The notes under the pieces: generated by a model
Database searches by the model: none
Told to the model about the DNA's origin: nothing
What the model saw: the letters and a program-made list of their open reading frames with translations, nothing else
Made by a program: the position numbers and the translations under genes
Assembly (NCBI GenBank): GCA_036245525.1
Contig: BTPG01000005.1
Coordinates: forward strand, 116,774,619-116,838,618
DNA from: Semisulcospira habei
Taxonomy: Eukaryota; Mollusca; Gastropoda; Semisulcospiridae
Length of the DNA: 64,000 nucleotides
Reading direction: 5' to 3'
In this document: positions 1 to 14,500 of the stretch, in pieces
Layout: each line of letters opens with the position of its first letter
How positions within the stretch are numbered: position 1 is the stretch's first letter

Positions 1-291
1 CACCTATTCTTACTGGTTTGCGCCGGTTCATTCGGTTCAAGAACAAGAAATATTTAGCAACAGCCTGGCATACCGCCTTCAGAAGACGTTTTGCCGTGCC
101 GCCGAGTGACTCGAGGAGCTACTCTGAAAAAAACGGACCGTTCAGTCCAGGCCCTTGAGAAGACTTAACTGTTGTAACATTGATGCATGTTTAGTCAGTC
201 ATTGTGGTCAAACTGGGGATACTCAGTTCATCCCTGAAATCCCGACGAACTTTGCCATAATTATAACATTGCGGCCACAATGCTTTCTAAA
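1..291. other. No gene seen
   Basis: Unremarkable single-copy-looking sequence up to the target duplication of the hAT-like element. Short open frames here lack any recognisable protein signature. Confidence 0.5.
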
Positions 292-299
292 GGCGGCTG

Positions 300-532
300 C
301 AGGGGCGGATCAGTTACCTCCATTTCGGGGGGACGGAGGAGGTGAGGGGGGGGGGGGTTCCAACTTTTTTTTTCCCCGGGATCATCAACCTCATAAGACC
401 GAAAATAGAAAAGCTGGGGAGGTAGTCGGCAGTCGACGAAAAATAATCAGATAAGCGGAAGGGGGGGGGGGGAGGTTCCGGAACCCCTGGAACCACTCCG
501 GCCCCCGCCCCCCCCCCCCAGATCTGCCCCTG
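300..532. mobile_element. hAT-like MITE with 8-bp target duplication
   Basis: A 233-bp element starts CAGGGGCGGATC and ends GATCTGCCCCTG, an imperfect 12-bp terminal inverted repeat. It is flanked by a perfect 8-bp direct repeat, GGCGGCTG, at 292-299 and 533-540. CAGGG-type ends with an 8-bp duplication are the hallmark of the hAT superfamily. There is no transposase frame; the inside is dominated by G and C homopolymer runs. Related ends (CAGGGGCGGAAC at 5574, GATCCGCCCCT near 19680) show further copies. Confidence 0.85.
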
Positions 533-540
533 GGCGGCTG

Positions 541-926
541 TGCCTAGTAGAAGAAGTATGCCCCTACTGCACTGAGGGCCCAAACAAACAACCATTTGGC
601 CTGCAGTCCATCCGCTGAGCCCCCCCGTGCCCTCATCTGTTCCATCAGGGGTGGTAGATGCCGCAGGGGTGGTTGCAAGGCCGCAATCACCGGGAGCCAG
701 GGTGGTGGAGTTGGGAGTGACGAAGTCTGAGGCGTTTGTCGGTGGGTCCATGTCCGCATCCACGAGTAGATCAGAGTGGACGTTCACCCAGTACACCGAT
801 CTGCTCGCCGCAAAAGTCGCCCTGAAAGACAATGGTGAGGTTACGTTTGAAAATAAACACTCAGACCCAACAAAGAAGAGGAGAGTGAAATCGCGGCTGA
901 TAACTGACCAGTTGTACCATAAGCAC
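541..926. other. No gene seen
   Basis: Moderately GC-rich sequence between the hAT-like MITE and a family C hairpin. Overlapping open frames exist on both strands, but none shows a domain, so no coding call is made. Confidence 0.4.
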
Positions 927-1009
927 AGACAACACCGCTCCGAACATCTCCAAGAGGCACAGATCCTCATGAGGATCTGTGCCTCTTGGAGATGATCGGA
1001 GTGTTGTCT
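927..1009. repeat. Hairpin element, family C
   Basis: A near-perfect 83-bp palindrome. The arms contain CCAAGAGGCACAGATCCTC and its complement around the centre ATCCTCATGAGGAT, and the outer arms read AGACAACAC and GTGTTGTCT. The motif CAAGAGGCAYAGATC recurs in other family C copies (17.6, 30.3, 35.9, 39.1 kb). Confidence 0.8.
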
Positions 1010-1411
1010 ATGATTCTGCCGGGGGCACACTGATTATCCGCCTTAATTGTTTATTATTGGGATTCGTTCGTTGCAAACGAACGCTGCGGGAATCATCGCG
1101 ACACTTGAAAAGCGCCGACGACAGTCAAAGGGTTATTGTCAACGAGATAACTCAACTGTAGAACATCGTGTCAGTACTTTACGTTTCAGTGTCGTGGACT
1201 GGCCGTTTGGTGCCACGGGAAAATAGGAATCACGGAATCTTAACCCGCCTTTTCTTTGCCGAGAAAAATATGAACACTACCCAGCTGCAAGGGGAGGGGG
1301 GGGGGGGGTTGGATCCTAATGATGAGCCCTCAGAAGTCTCCATTATACATAATTTCAGATACAGTCAGAGTAAACAGTCGTGCTCGACCTTTCAAAGTGT
1401 GTCTCTTTTTC
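1010..1411. other. Degenerate family B remnant, otherwise nothing
   Basis: A degraded family B right arm (AATCATCGCGACA, then CGACAGTCAAAGGGTTA) ends near 1137. The rest shows a G-run near 1300 and no gene. Confidence 0.4.
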
Positions 1412-1476
1412 TAACCCTTTGCGTGTCGGTAGCGGTTTTTATCGCAAAAACCGTCCACCGACACTCAAAGGGTTAA
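1412..1476. repeat. Hairpin element, family B (short form)
   Basis: Starts CTAACCCTTTGCGTGTCGG and ends CGACACTCAAAGGGTTAA, with an inner GGTTTTTATCGCAAAAACC stem. It is a 65-bp, internally shortened relative of the TTAACCCTTTGGCTGTC hairpins at 9.7, 9.9, 22.5 and 34.9 kb. Confidence 0.75.
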
Positions 1477-1897
1477 ATTTCTCTCTATTCTTACTGTGGT
1501 CTTTCTTATGCAGCTGAAATAAGCGTTGAGCAGCTACTAGGACAATTCACTAGTAAGCCTCACTTAGAACATGACGTCAACTCACTTGATGTAAGGATGA
1601 TTACAGATTAGTACTACACATTCGATCTGTACAGCCGAGAAATTTTGAACACCACCCAACAGCAATAAACATAGATCCTCACGAGTTTCCGCCATTAGGT
1701 TCTATGCATCTTGCTGAAACCACTTATCCATGTCAGTCAATTTCTTGTAACGGCTCAGGATCCTTGACGTTGAATTTACGGGTTTAAAAATCACAATCTC
1801 AGTCCGCTGGCAGGGGGAGGGGGGGGGGGTAACTCGGCAGTCACTTTTGCAGCTGATCTCCGGAATTCAAATTAATCAAGCTAATACGGTACGTTTA

Positions 1898-1957
1898 TTA
1901 ATCCTTTGGATGTCGGTAGCGGTTTTAGCCGCGATGATCCTGTAGGCATCATCACGA

Positions 1958-1989
<32 letters not shown>

Positions 1990-2020
1990 AACGCTACCAG
2001 CACCCAACTTAAAGGGCTAA
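1898..2020. repeat. Hairpin element, family B, with poly(A) run
   Basis: Left arm TTAATCCTTTGGATGTCGGT and a right arm ending CTTAAAGGGCTAA, with a loop ATGATCCTGTAGGCATCAT. A run of about 28 A residues (near 1961-1988) interrupts the right arm, either an expanded homopolymer or an inserted tail. Confidence 0.6.
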
Positions 2021-3187
2021 GGCACATCAAACTTGCACACCTGCATGAGTAACTTGGCGTCTAATATGGATGCTTTCGGCTTACCTGAAAACAATATGAC
2101 CGCCCTGTTCAGCAAGAGAAGGAGGTGTCCACTGGAAGGTCAGCGTGTCCGGTTTGACTGAGGAACTGTTGTGTGTCACAGCTTGGGTGAACGTGCTTTC
2201 AGCCTGACGGATTTCAAACAAAACTCTGTAGTAGGCTCAGATTCGTTGTTGATCAGCAACATAGCTGTAATAGACCTTTGGCTTTCCATAGATCCCCCCC
2301 CCCCCCCGCCCCCCGCCACCCCCCCCCCCCACCCCCTCTGCGGGGGATCGGAGACTATGTTTTGTGACAGTCTATCCAAAACCACGTAGATTCCTAGGTG
2401 TTTGCCAAAAATAAACACCGTATTGAAGATACCACAGAGTTTGACCGAACCCACCCCCCAAAGGGGGTCATAATTGTTAGAGGTAGGGTACTACTGAGAT
2501 GGACAGTAAAGCTATGATAACTACATGAAAATACTTATTATGTGGTATCGGTGTGTTCGTCCTTTATCGGGCATTCAGAAACTATTAAACTTTATTATAT
2601 TCTTCTTTTTATACATGATGACGTCACAACATTCCATATTTGGATCCTATGAATATGGCACCATTTTTTAGGTGCGGTGTTCTGAGGCGCTTCTTCCATG
2701 ATTAATGGAATTACATGCACACAAAGACTTTTTATGTGCCAAAATACTTCCAGTAATATAATTGTGTGCACTTCATATTTACACAGTTTGTCAAGTCTGG
2801 TGACGTCATATAATAGTATTGTGAACTTAAAGTGGATGGATTTTCATTACGTTTCCAAAATATGAATTTTTACAGCTAACGTTTTCGTAATTTTTCAGGC
2901 TTTGAAGTGTGGTGGAAATTAGTCAGTATAAGAGTGTGAGTATAAGAATGTTGGGCATAAAAAAAAAAAAAAAATGGTGGCAGGTGGGTGAGAATGTGTG
3001 TGTGTTGGGGGTGGGGGGAGGGGGTGGGTGGGTGGGTGGGGAGCAATAAACACGCACACACACAGAGCTTACAGTATGTTTCTAATTAGTGTAAGACTGA
3101 GTTGAGGCAACAATTATGTATGACAACAGTTGTGCTGCCTCAATCTGAATAGAATGAAAAGAATAAGCGTATAGACAAGTATTAAGG
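2021..3187. other. No gene seen; homopolymer tracts
   Basis: AT-rich sequence with a C-tract near 2291-2335, an A-run near 2960 and GT/G-rich sequence near 2995-3040. No coding signature on either strand. Confidence 0.5.
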
Positions 3188-3257
3188 TGTGTTGTGCAGC
3201 TCGTATTACAGGCGCCTCTGGTAAGTAGGGCGCCTGTAATACGAGCTGCACAACACA
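3188..3257. repeat. Perfect 70-bp palindrome
   Basis: Arms of about 29 bp (outer TGTGTTGTGCAGCTCG, inner TATTACAGGCGCC) surround a short loop near CTGGTAAGTAG. It does not share a core with families A to E. Confidence 0.8.
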
Positions 3258-5870
<2,613 letters not shown>

Positions 5871-6220
5871 GGGGGGGGTCCAAACTCCCTATAAAGTGAC
5901 TTTGTTATAGCGTTTTAAAGAATATTCAACAACAACAACAACAAATTAACTTTGGATTGCTTTCCAGCCCATACACTGATTTGCAATGATGGTAGCGTGC
6001 GAACAATCCAGATAGCTTAATGTTGCAATGTTATTTTCAGTTCAAGTGTTTCTTGCGAACGGGGCGGTGTGGCGTGAGGTGGTGTGAGGAGGGCGGGGGG
6101 GAGGGGGGAGAGAGAAGAAACTACATGACTACTGTGTTATAGCTGGCTTAAGCAACTGATCTGTTGACTTGCATATTACTTGCCAGGGCTACAGGCTCTG
6201 CAGAAGCTCCATACTTATCA

Positions 6221-6343
<123 letters not shown>

Positions 6344-6394
6344 TTTCAGGACCACGGAACAGTTAACTTATAGATTGAGTGTACAGTTGTACAT

Positions 6395-6765
6395 ATTGTG
6401 ACCTTGACCTTAATTATAAAGGGTATCTGTGTTATGATGTTCCTGATAATCTCAACTCAACAGAATATGATTCAGTAGTAAGAGGTCATATAGGTGTTGT
6501 GAGCAAATATTCCTAAATTCAGAGCAAATGTTTGGCCCCTATTGTAAACTAAATATTCTTACGAACTCTTCGAAAACTGCGACCTTGACCTTTGTGAAAG
6601 TCACGTCTCATCATTTATCAACTATTCATAGCAATTCCTTACATTTTATCACTTTTAGTAAGATTTTCTTTATCTCATTTTCAAAAATATGTGGGGGGTT
6701 TTCATAAAGTACAACTTTAGGTGACCTTGACCTTTAAATAACACCTTTCAAGGTCACCAGTCGTA
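6395..6765. repeat. Dispersed repeat with TGACCTTGACCTT motifs
   Basis: TGACCTTGACCTT occurs near 6400, 6580 and 6721, a spacing of roughly 140-180 bp, and AAGGTCACC occurs in inverse orientation near 6750. It resembles a diverged version of the tandem array at 18.6-19.3 kb. Confidence 0.55.
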
Positions 6766-7305
6766 AACAAGGAATCGTTTACGTTTCCATTGATGATATA
6801 TTATAACATTGGTATATATGTTTTCATCGTATGTCAAAGATTGGACACCTATTCTTCTGGCAAGAAGGCTATTTCGCGAATAACGAAAGATAAACAAGAT
6901 GGCGCCGCGATGACGTCACCATTTTGCTTTTTAGACATTGAATCATTGTAAATGGTAGATAAATGTATTCTGTTTCCAAAGATACCAGTCATTTATATCT
7001 GTGTGCGTTTTTACGGAAACTGCATCGTTAACACCAAGCATACCCCCAAAAGCAAAAATATAGGGACCAAACGGAAGCAAAATATAACCATAGTACATGC
7101 CCTCCTATATTCAATACGGTATTTATTTTTGGCGAACACCTTCGGTTCGTCTTCATTGGTGATAGGCCTCCGAAAAAATGTGGTCTCAGTCCAGCAGGGG
7201 GGTGGGGGAGGTGTTCACCTCCTATCTGACGGCCTGTAAGTCCCTGTTTATCAGCCTCCAAGCAACTAAGAGGGCCGGGATCCGCTTAGTGGAAGAGGAA
7301 GATAA

Positions 7306-7660
7306 ATATATGTATCATTACACACGCACACGGCGTTTCGCGCCAAATGTACTTTCTGCAGCGAGATCAGCGTAGCTAGACATGACGTAATTTTTATCTT
7401 GTGACTATCATAACAAGATGAGATGACCCATAATCCACAAAGTCCCTTCTATATGAGAGCTGTCCTCGCCGTGTTTGGCCTGATTCTGTTGTTGAAATAA
7501 TTTCTACTGAAACAGCCTATTTGCCAATGCCTCGATAAGCATTATAATAGGCACAGTGCATACGCGTCATTGGTTAGAAAAACGTCACTTTTCATGATAT
7601 AATTTTAGTTTTTACGTAAGATTTTATGAGATCGAGTTTCACTTTGGCTTCTTACGAGAC
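7306..7660. repeat. Dispersed repeat shared with the 47-48.7 kb region
   Basis: The segment with TTTCGCGCCAAATGTACTTT, CTGCAGCGAG and TAGACATGACGTAATT recurs near 48.2 and 48.6 kb. The following CACAAAGTCCCTTCTATATG segment recurs near 47.4 kb. Boundaries and superfamily are unknown. Confidence 0.6.
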
Positions 7661-7807
7661 AAATGGTTAAAAAAAAAAAAAAAAAAAAAAAAATCAGAAA
7701 TGCCATTTCTATCAAGAATTTCAGGTTGCAGTCAGTCTTGCTATAATTTTCTGCCGTGAGGTTGACTTTACCTATATAGATACATGATATTATTATATTA
7801 TATTAAA

Positions 7808-7964
7808 CAACATTTTGCTTGATATAGTCAGTGCCGATAAAAGGCAGATGTGATCATTACGTGACCCGAATCAAAATGTCCGAGTCGTAAGACGAGGGTA
7901 TTTTGATTCTAGTCAAGTAATCACATCCATCTGTTTATCGGCACTATATCAAACAAAACTGTTG
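7808..7964. repeat. Foldback element, 157 bp
   Basis: Imperfect arms (CAACATTTTGCTTGATATAG on the left, CTATATCAAACAAAACTGTTG minus one base on the right) enclose a long stem with GTGCCGATAAA and TTTATCGGCAC. No protein frame and no clear target duplication. Confidence 0.65.
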
Positions 7965-8557
7965 CTCAATGTAATGTATGTACCAAAAACAAAACTATGC
8001 CTCGGGTTATTCATTTTTTGGCTGATTGCAGTATTCAGACATCGCTGTGGACTCAGCGCGTACTGAAGTTCGTCAGTCTGACTATGAAGACATCAATGCA
8101 TTGTATAGCCGTGCGTGTTACGGACCGAGTAAATTCTACTTGTAACTAGATCACGCATAATTGCGGAAAATACCAGCAGGTTTGTTTATTTAGTTCTTTT
8201 CTCAAGTTGTCGATATCGCCAGCTGACGGATATCTCATCAGTCACTGACGGTCCGCCACCGACTCGCACGTTTCCTGGCGTCTTTTCTCCGTTCGTGTGT
8301 GTGTGTATAGGATATAAATTTCGAGCGTTCATACACGCTAAGAAGTATTTCATTATTACTACACATAATGAGCTTGTTAATGTTGCAGTGTGAGCATATT
8401 TCGCGTCTTCCGTTTAAATGCAAGCATCCTCAAGATCGAGTCTTCTTGCCGGGCGCTCAAGGGATTTTGGGAAGAAAAGTATAGCAAGCAAATTCATATT
8501 AATTTCCTTGTTATACAACATATGATATATCAATACATGTGTCAAAGAAGGGAAAAC

Positions 8558-8675
<118 letters not shown>

Positions 8676-9034
8676 TTCCTCCCTACGTCACACGACCAGT
8701 CACTTTAGCGCAAACCGTACCATGTGACCGTGATATAAAAACCCCTGTAGCGAAAAATGGCGGACGTTTTGTAGCCCTCTCGATGACGCATCTTGGATGC
8801 GAGTTTTGTTCTATAAAAGATCACCAAAACGTTCTAAAGTAAAAAAAAAATTGCATATAACAAGCACTCAGTACTGGAGACGGCAACGTCATAAAATATT
8901 TTAAATTACGTCATCAGTCTATTATGTATCATGTATGTTCCTTTGACGTCAGCATACATATCTGACGTGATCCAGGTCGCAAGATGTCTTCTTGATTTCT
9001 TTTACGAAAATAGTGGAGGAATGAAAACAAATAC

Positions 9035-9195
9035 GTTATTGGTCGGAGGGGTTCGCTGCACGGACCTTTGTAGGCCTTCGGGAGGTCAAAGGAATCATTG
9101 TACCCCTCAGGCCTTCGGCCTTCGGGGTACAATGATTCCTTTGACCTCCCTCAGGCCTACAAAGGTCCGTGTAGCGAACCCCTCCGACCAATAAC
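9035..9195. repeat. 161-bp near-perfect palindrome
   Basis: Arms begin GTTATTGGTCGGAGGGGTTC and end with the complement, meeting near CAGGCCTTCGGCCTTCG. Differences between arms are few (a short offset near TTCGGGAGG versus CCTCCCTCAGG). No core is shared with families A to E. Confidence 0.85.
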
Positions 9196-9252
9196 TTATA
9201 ATATATTACATGTACTTAGTACACGCACATGCTCTTCCACAGTGCGTCGACG

Positions 9253-9539
<287 letters not shown>

Positions 9540-9738
9540 TTATACCGAACAGGTTTTCCGGGACCCTTCAGGTGTTGTAAAATCGCCAGGACGCAAGGTC
9601 TCATTTGCTGAGGCATTAGCGTAGCTCGCCATCAGTAGAAAGCCTCTGAATGGGGTGTCACATCGCTTCTGTAGTGTCACTGTCACAGTGTCAACAGAAA
9701 CGATATTAACAATCGTCTTTTATTGGGGCAATGACTTT

Positions 9739-9829
9739 TAGCCCTTTGGCTATCGGTAGCGCTTTTGGTCGCGGTGATTCGAGTAGGAATCACCGCGACC
9801 ATTAGCGCTACCGACAGTCAAAGGGTTTA
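9739..9829. repeat. Hairpin element, family B
   Basis: Arms GGTAGCGCTTTTGGTCGCGG and CCGCGACCATTAGCGCTACC around loop TGATTCGAGTAGGAATCA. One mismatch region; first of the tandem pair. Confidence 0.85.
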
Positions 9830-9917
9830 AAGAGAAATCGTTTGTGAGAATAGAACAATGTGTCAATAGAAAGGACTGATGATATTTACAATCGTCTTTT
9901 ACTGGGGCAAGGACTGT

Positions 9918-10009
9918 TAGCCCTTTGGCTGTCGCTAGCGCTTTTGGTGGCGATGATTCCTGTAGGAATCACCACGACCAAAAGCGCTGCCGACACGCAA
10001 AGGGTTAAA
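9918..10009. repeat. Hairpin element, family B
   Basis: Arms AGCGCTTTTGGTGGCGATGA and the near complement around TTCCTGTAGGAA. Right end CGCAAAGGGTTAA. Confidence 0.85.
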
Positions 10010-10309
10010 CTGAAGAGAAATCGTTTGTGAATAGAACAATGTAGAATGTACAAGGTCCTCCGGCTGGTGTCAGTCCTTTGCGACCTACGTGACCCCATGA
10101 CGTTTAGCAGACTGGGAAATCTGACAAATTCCTTTGATAATGATAGAGTTTTTGTATGTATACAAATCTCACCTCATACCTACACAATAGGATACAATAA
10201 ATTGTCATGCCTGTAAGTAGTACCGGTGATGACAACCGCGACAATCATTCTTTCATATTGTATGGGGCAATGACGGATTTACTGGTATGACATAAATCGT
10301 GTATGAATA

Positions 10310-10414
10310 GAAAAACGTGGTAAGTGCACGGTCCTCAGGCTGATGTCGGCCGCAGTTGGATCGCGGCGCGCCATTTGCGGCCTACGTCGGCCGTATGACC
10401 TTTTGCACACTGGG
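10310..10414. repeat. Hairpin element, family D
   Basis: GGTCCTCAGGCTGATGTCGG at the left pairs imperfectly with CCTACGTCGGCCGTATGACC at the right, followed by TTTTGCACACTGGG. Members share a GCAAAAGGTCCTCGGGC-type outer arm and a GTCGGC inner arm. A diverged half copy precedes it at about 10050-10110. Confidence 0.6.
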
Positions 10415-10669
10415 AAGTATGGCAGACTCCTTTGATAAAGATAGCTATTTTGGTTGTATATATAATATGCACAATAAGTTAGGGACCATTTGAACAAACA
10501 CAACTAAAACCATGCCGCCAACAAGTCTGAAATTCACAAGCAATATAGTTTTCGTATTGAACATTTATATTTTTAAGTTTTATGTTGCTAACAAACGGTG
10601 TAATTTTGGTGAATTTTGCAAAATGGCGGGATGTGCGAATTTCAAAGTCGCAGACAAATTCTGGGGCTC

Positions 10670-10885
10670 TTAACTCACTCTGCCCGCGACACCCCACGGC
10701 AAGATATGGCTCGACCATGACTTGATAGTTCAAGGGTGGCGGCAGAATAGCTTGGCGCCTATAGGCGCCAAGCTATTCTGCCACCACCCTTGAACTATGG
10801 GCGATCTGTTTCCTGAATTGTACTGCAGCCCTCAGAGGATAACTCCAAAATGTGGGTATTTCGTACCTCGGGCACAGTGAGTTAA
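10670..10885. mobile_element. TTAA-ended hairpin element, family A (class i)
   Basis: A 216-bp copy from TTAACTCACTCTGCCCGCG to CGGGCACAGTGAGTTAA. The central hairpin arms read GTGGCGGCAGAATAGCTTGG and CCAAGCTATTCTGCCACCAC and meet at GGCGCCTATAGGCGCC. TTAA at both ends followed by inverted repeats fits a piggyBac-type MITE, but because TTAA is itself palindromic it may be target duplication or element. Confidence 0.85.
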
Positions 10886-11004
10886 TAAGTGCTATCCGCC
10901 GTCTAAATCGGTTAAATTGTGAGAGCTGGCCCCTGGCGTTTGTACTGAATGCTTTATAGTGATTCAGTTATGCTCACAGATGACTGCAAATGCCGCCGCA
11001 TTCT

Positions 11005-11377
11005 TATTTAGTTTAACGGTTAAGCGTCGGAGCAAGAGAGCGAAGGGAATCGCCGGGTCGTGGGTTCGAGTCCCCGTCCCGGTAGCTGGGCTCGCAATCC
11101 AGGGGGAAAAAGATGGGCTTGTTCCATAGAATGTCCGTTGAAAGGACCTAGCAAATCAAAGTGGCACAGTTGCAGTGCGCCTGAATTGATCAGTGTTCAG
11201 GTCGTACTCCATAGGCAATAGATTTCCCTGCCCCCCATAACCCGCCCGTCAGGGCTGTCCATTATCACTTCGGTGCCATGGACGTTAAACCCCGAACTAA
11301 CCTCAGTAATAACCGCAAAGGCGAGTAAACGGTTTTAGGAGAAAACTAACCAAGCAGAAAAAAAAAACAAAATAACT
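11005..11377 (+). mobile_element. tRNA-derived SINE
   Basis: The head has an A-box-like TAGTTTAACGGTTAAGCG near 11009 and a perfect B box GGTTCGAGTCC at 11063-11073, the internal RNA polymerase III promoter of tRNA genes. The 3-prime body ends GACGTTAAACCCCGAACTAA and then an A-rich tail near 11350-11377. The total of about 370 bp is far longer than a tRNA, and the head does not fold as an intact tRNA by eye, so this is a SINE rather than a tRNA gene. Confidence 0.8.
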
Positions 11378-11577
11378 GAAGTTTGTTTTAAATTTGAAAC
11401 CTGCTGAGTAACGTATCAGACTCCCTTTTATAAAGTTACTCCGTGATAGCCCATAACCACGATAAACAGTTATCTGAACCGCTCTAAAACGTAGGATGTG
11501 CGGTTCTTATAGACTCGGTTGAACTCGGGTGTATGCTTCTCGTAGACTTGAAATTTCAGCGTAGCTAGTTTTGTCCT

Positions 11578-14500
11578 CCTCGCGCTGGGACCATACGGCG
11601 TTGAGGCGCGTCCCCTGGGTGGTGGATAGGGGGTCCCTCGTGAGAGGGGTGCACCGAATGAAATAAGGTGCCGTGAACCAACATGGTCTAAGGGAAGGTG
11701 ACCCCGACAGAAAACCCCTGGTCCTCCTAGTAAGGGGGTTGGGCGTGGGGGTAGCTTCCCCACCCTGCAAAAAAGGAAATAGCTACAAAAACGCCGACGA
11801 AAAGATTAACAGTAATTCCTTTCCTGGAGGAGGAAGGTTCTTCTACTAGAAGACTTATGACGTCCTGTGGTGAAAGCCGGAAGTCTTCGGAAGCCACAGG
11901 ACCGAGCCGCCTCTCTCTATCCAGGGATACAACCATGGGCACATGGAACGTCAAGACCATGTACCAGAGCGGCAAGGCCGCCCAGATAGCAGCGGAAATG
12001 CAAAAGTACAACCTTTCCCTGCTAGACATCAGTGAAGCCAGATGGACGCAGTCTGGCCAGAAAAGGCTGTTAAGTGGGGAGATGATTCTGTATTCAGGTC
12101 ATGAAGAGGAGAATGCCCCCATACAGAAGGAGTAGCACTCATGCTGTCACCAGTGGCACAGAGAGCGCTGATGGGCTGGGAACCTCTTGGGCCAAGAATT
12201 ATAACAGCAGCCTTTAGAACCAAGAAAAAGCTCAAGCTGAACGTCATCCAGTGTTATGCGCCCACCAATGACAGTGACGAGGAAGAGAAACAAGAGTTCT
12301 ACGACCGACTCCAGAGTGCCGTGGACAAATGTGCGGAGCGAGACATCACCATCGTCATGGGCGATTTTAATGCCAAAATAGGGGAGGACAACACCGGATA
12401 CGAAGAGGTGATGGGGAGACAGGGACTAGGCTCGGAGATGAGTGAGAACGGGGAGAGGTTTGTAGACTTTTGTGCTCTAAACCGACTTGTCATTGGAGGC
12501 AGCATCTTCCCACACAGAAGAATACACAAAGCAACTTGGGTCTCACCTGACCATACAACAGAGAACCAAATAGACCATATCTGCATTAGCAAGAAATTTA
12601 GAAGATCCCTTCAAGATGTTCGAGTGAGGAGGGGAGCAGATGTCGCCTCAGACCACCATCTGCTTACCTTAAGAATGAAGCTCAAGCTAAAGAAAAGCCG
12701 CACAGAGACAACAAGAAGACAGCGCTATAATGTAGGCCTCCTGAGAGAAACTAGAGTTAGAGAAGAGTTCAAACTGGTGCTGTCCAACCGGTTTCAAGCG
12801 CTACAGGAGCTAGTAAATGAAGAGGAGGCGGTCACCACAGAGCAGCAGTGGAAGGCAGTTAGAGAGGCGCTGAACTCAACCTGCAAAGACACTGTAGGGT
12901 TCAGGAAACACCACCACAAGGACTGGCTGTCGGCACAGACCTTGAAGAAGATAGAAGCGAGGAAGCAGAAGAAAGCAGCGGTCAACAACAGTCGCACGAG
13001 AGCAGCCAAAGTAAGGGCACAGGGGGAATACTCGGAAGCCAACCGCGAGGTGAAGAGGAGTATCAGGGCAGACAAGAGGGCCTACACAGACAGCCTGGCA
13101 GCAGAGGCAGAAAAGGCAGCAGGCAGCGGCAACATGAAACAGCTCTACGACATTACCAGAAGATTGTCGGGTAAGTATGGCCATACAGAAAGACCAGTAA
13201 AAGACAAAGAAGGCAAGCCTATTGCAGACAGAGCAGACCAACTCGACAGATGGGCCGAGTATTTTGAAGAGTTACTGAACAGACCTAGCCCACCCGACCC
13301 CCCCGACATCCAGCCGGCAGAGACCGACCTACCCATCAGCTGTGACAGACCCAGCCCGGAAGAGATCAGAAAAGCAGTGGCATTTTTGAAGAATGGCAAA
13401 GCAGCAGGGCCAGATGGCATCCCAGCGGAGTCTCTGAAAGCAGACCTAGAGACAACATTTGAGATGCTGTACCCACTGTTTGGAAAGATCTGGGAAGAGG
13501 AGGTGATGCCAGCTGACTGGAAGGAGGGGTACCTAATCAAGCTTCCCAAGAAAGGCGACCTCAGCAAGTGTTCCAACTACAGAGGAATCACCTTGCTGTC
13601 AGTACTAGGAAAGGTCTTCAACAGGATCATCCTAGAGAGAATGAAGAGCTCCGTTGACCCCCAGCTGAGAGACCAGCAAGCAGGATTCAGGAAGAACCGA
13701 TCATGTACAGACCAGATCGCCACTCTCCGCATCATCGTGGAACAGTCTCTGGAGTGGAGCTCCCCGCTGTACGTCAACTTTGTGGATTATGAGAAAGCAT
13801 TTGACAGCGTGGACCGAGAGACTCTGTGGAAACTCCTACGACACTACGGTGTACCCACAAAGCTCGTCCGCCTGATCAAGAGCAGCTATGATGGCATGAC
13901 ATGTCGCGTGATCCACGAAGGGCAGTTCACCAGAGAGCTCCAGGTCAGAACTGGTGTCAGGCAGGGGTGCCTGCTGTCTCCGTTCCTCTTCCTACTGGCC
14001 ATAGACTGGGTCATGAAGATGACCACAGAGCACAGACGAAGTGGAATACAGTGGACACTGTGGACACAGCTTGACGACCTCGATTTTGCAGACGACTTGG
14101 CATTACTGTCCCACACTCATCAACAAATGCAGGACAAGACCACGAGGCTTGCTGACATCTCGTCCCAAGTGGGCCTCACCATTCACAAACAGAAAACAAA
14201 GACAATGAGGCTGAACGCAACCAGGAAAGAACCAGTCTTGCTTGCTGGCACCCCGTTGGAGGAGGTGGAGTCCTTCACCTATCTCGGGAGCATCATAGAC
14301 AAAAAAAAAAGGCGGCACTGATGCAGATGTCAGAGCACGAATCGGTAAAGCCAGAGCAGCCTTTCTCCAGTTGAAAAAAGTGTGGAGTTCCAGAGAGCTG
14401 TCACAACACACCAAAGTCCGGATTTTCAACTCCAATGTAAAAGCAGTTCTCCTATATGGAGCAGAGACATGGAGATTGACAAAAACCACAGTCAACAGAG

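Larger units (their letters stand above)
9690..10050. repeat. Tandem duplication (about 180 bp), each unit carrying a family B hairpin
   Basis: Two units share TTTACAATCGTCTTTTA or TTAACAATCGTCTTTTAT, then TGGGGCAA, then a family B hairpin (9739-9829 and 9918-10009), then GAGAAATCGTTTGTGA. A third, diverged unit start is visible near 10245-10275. The hairpins are nearly full length: TAGCCCTTTGGCTRTCG to CGACASKCAAAGGGTTTAA or GGGTTAA. Confidence 0.7.

Noticed and set aside
314..1030. A 238-codon minus-strand frame
   Set aside because: It runs through the hAT-like MITE, homopolymers and a hairpin, and has no recognisable domain.
11009..11082. tRNA gene
   Set aside because: A and B boxes are present, but the sequence continues into a 300-bp body with an A-rich tail and I could not fold a full cloverleaf. 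It is a SINE head.
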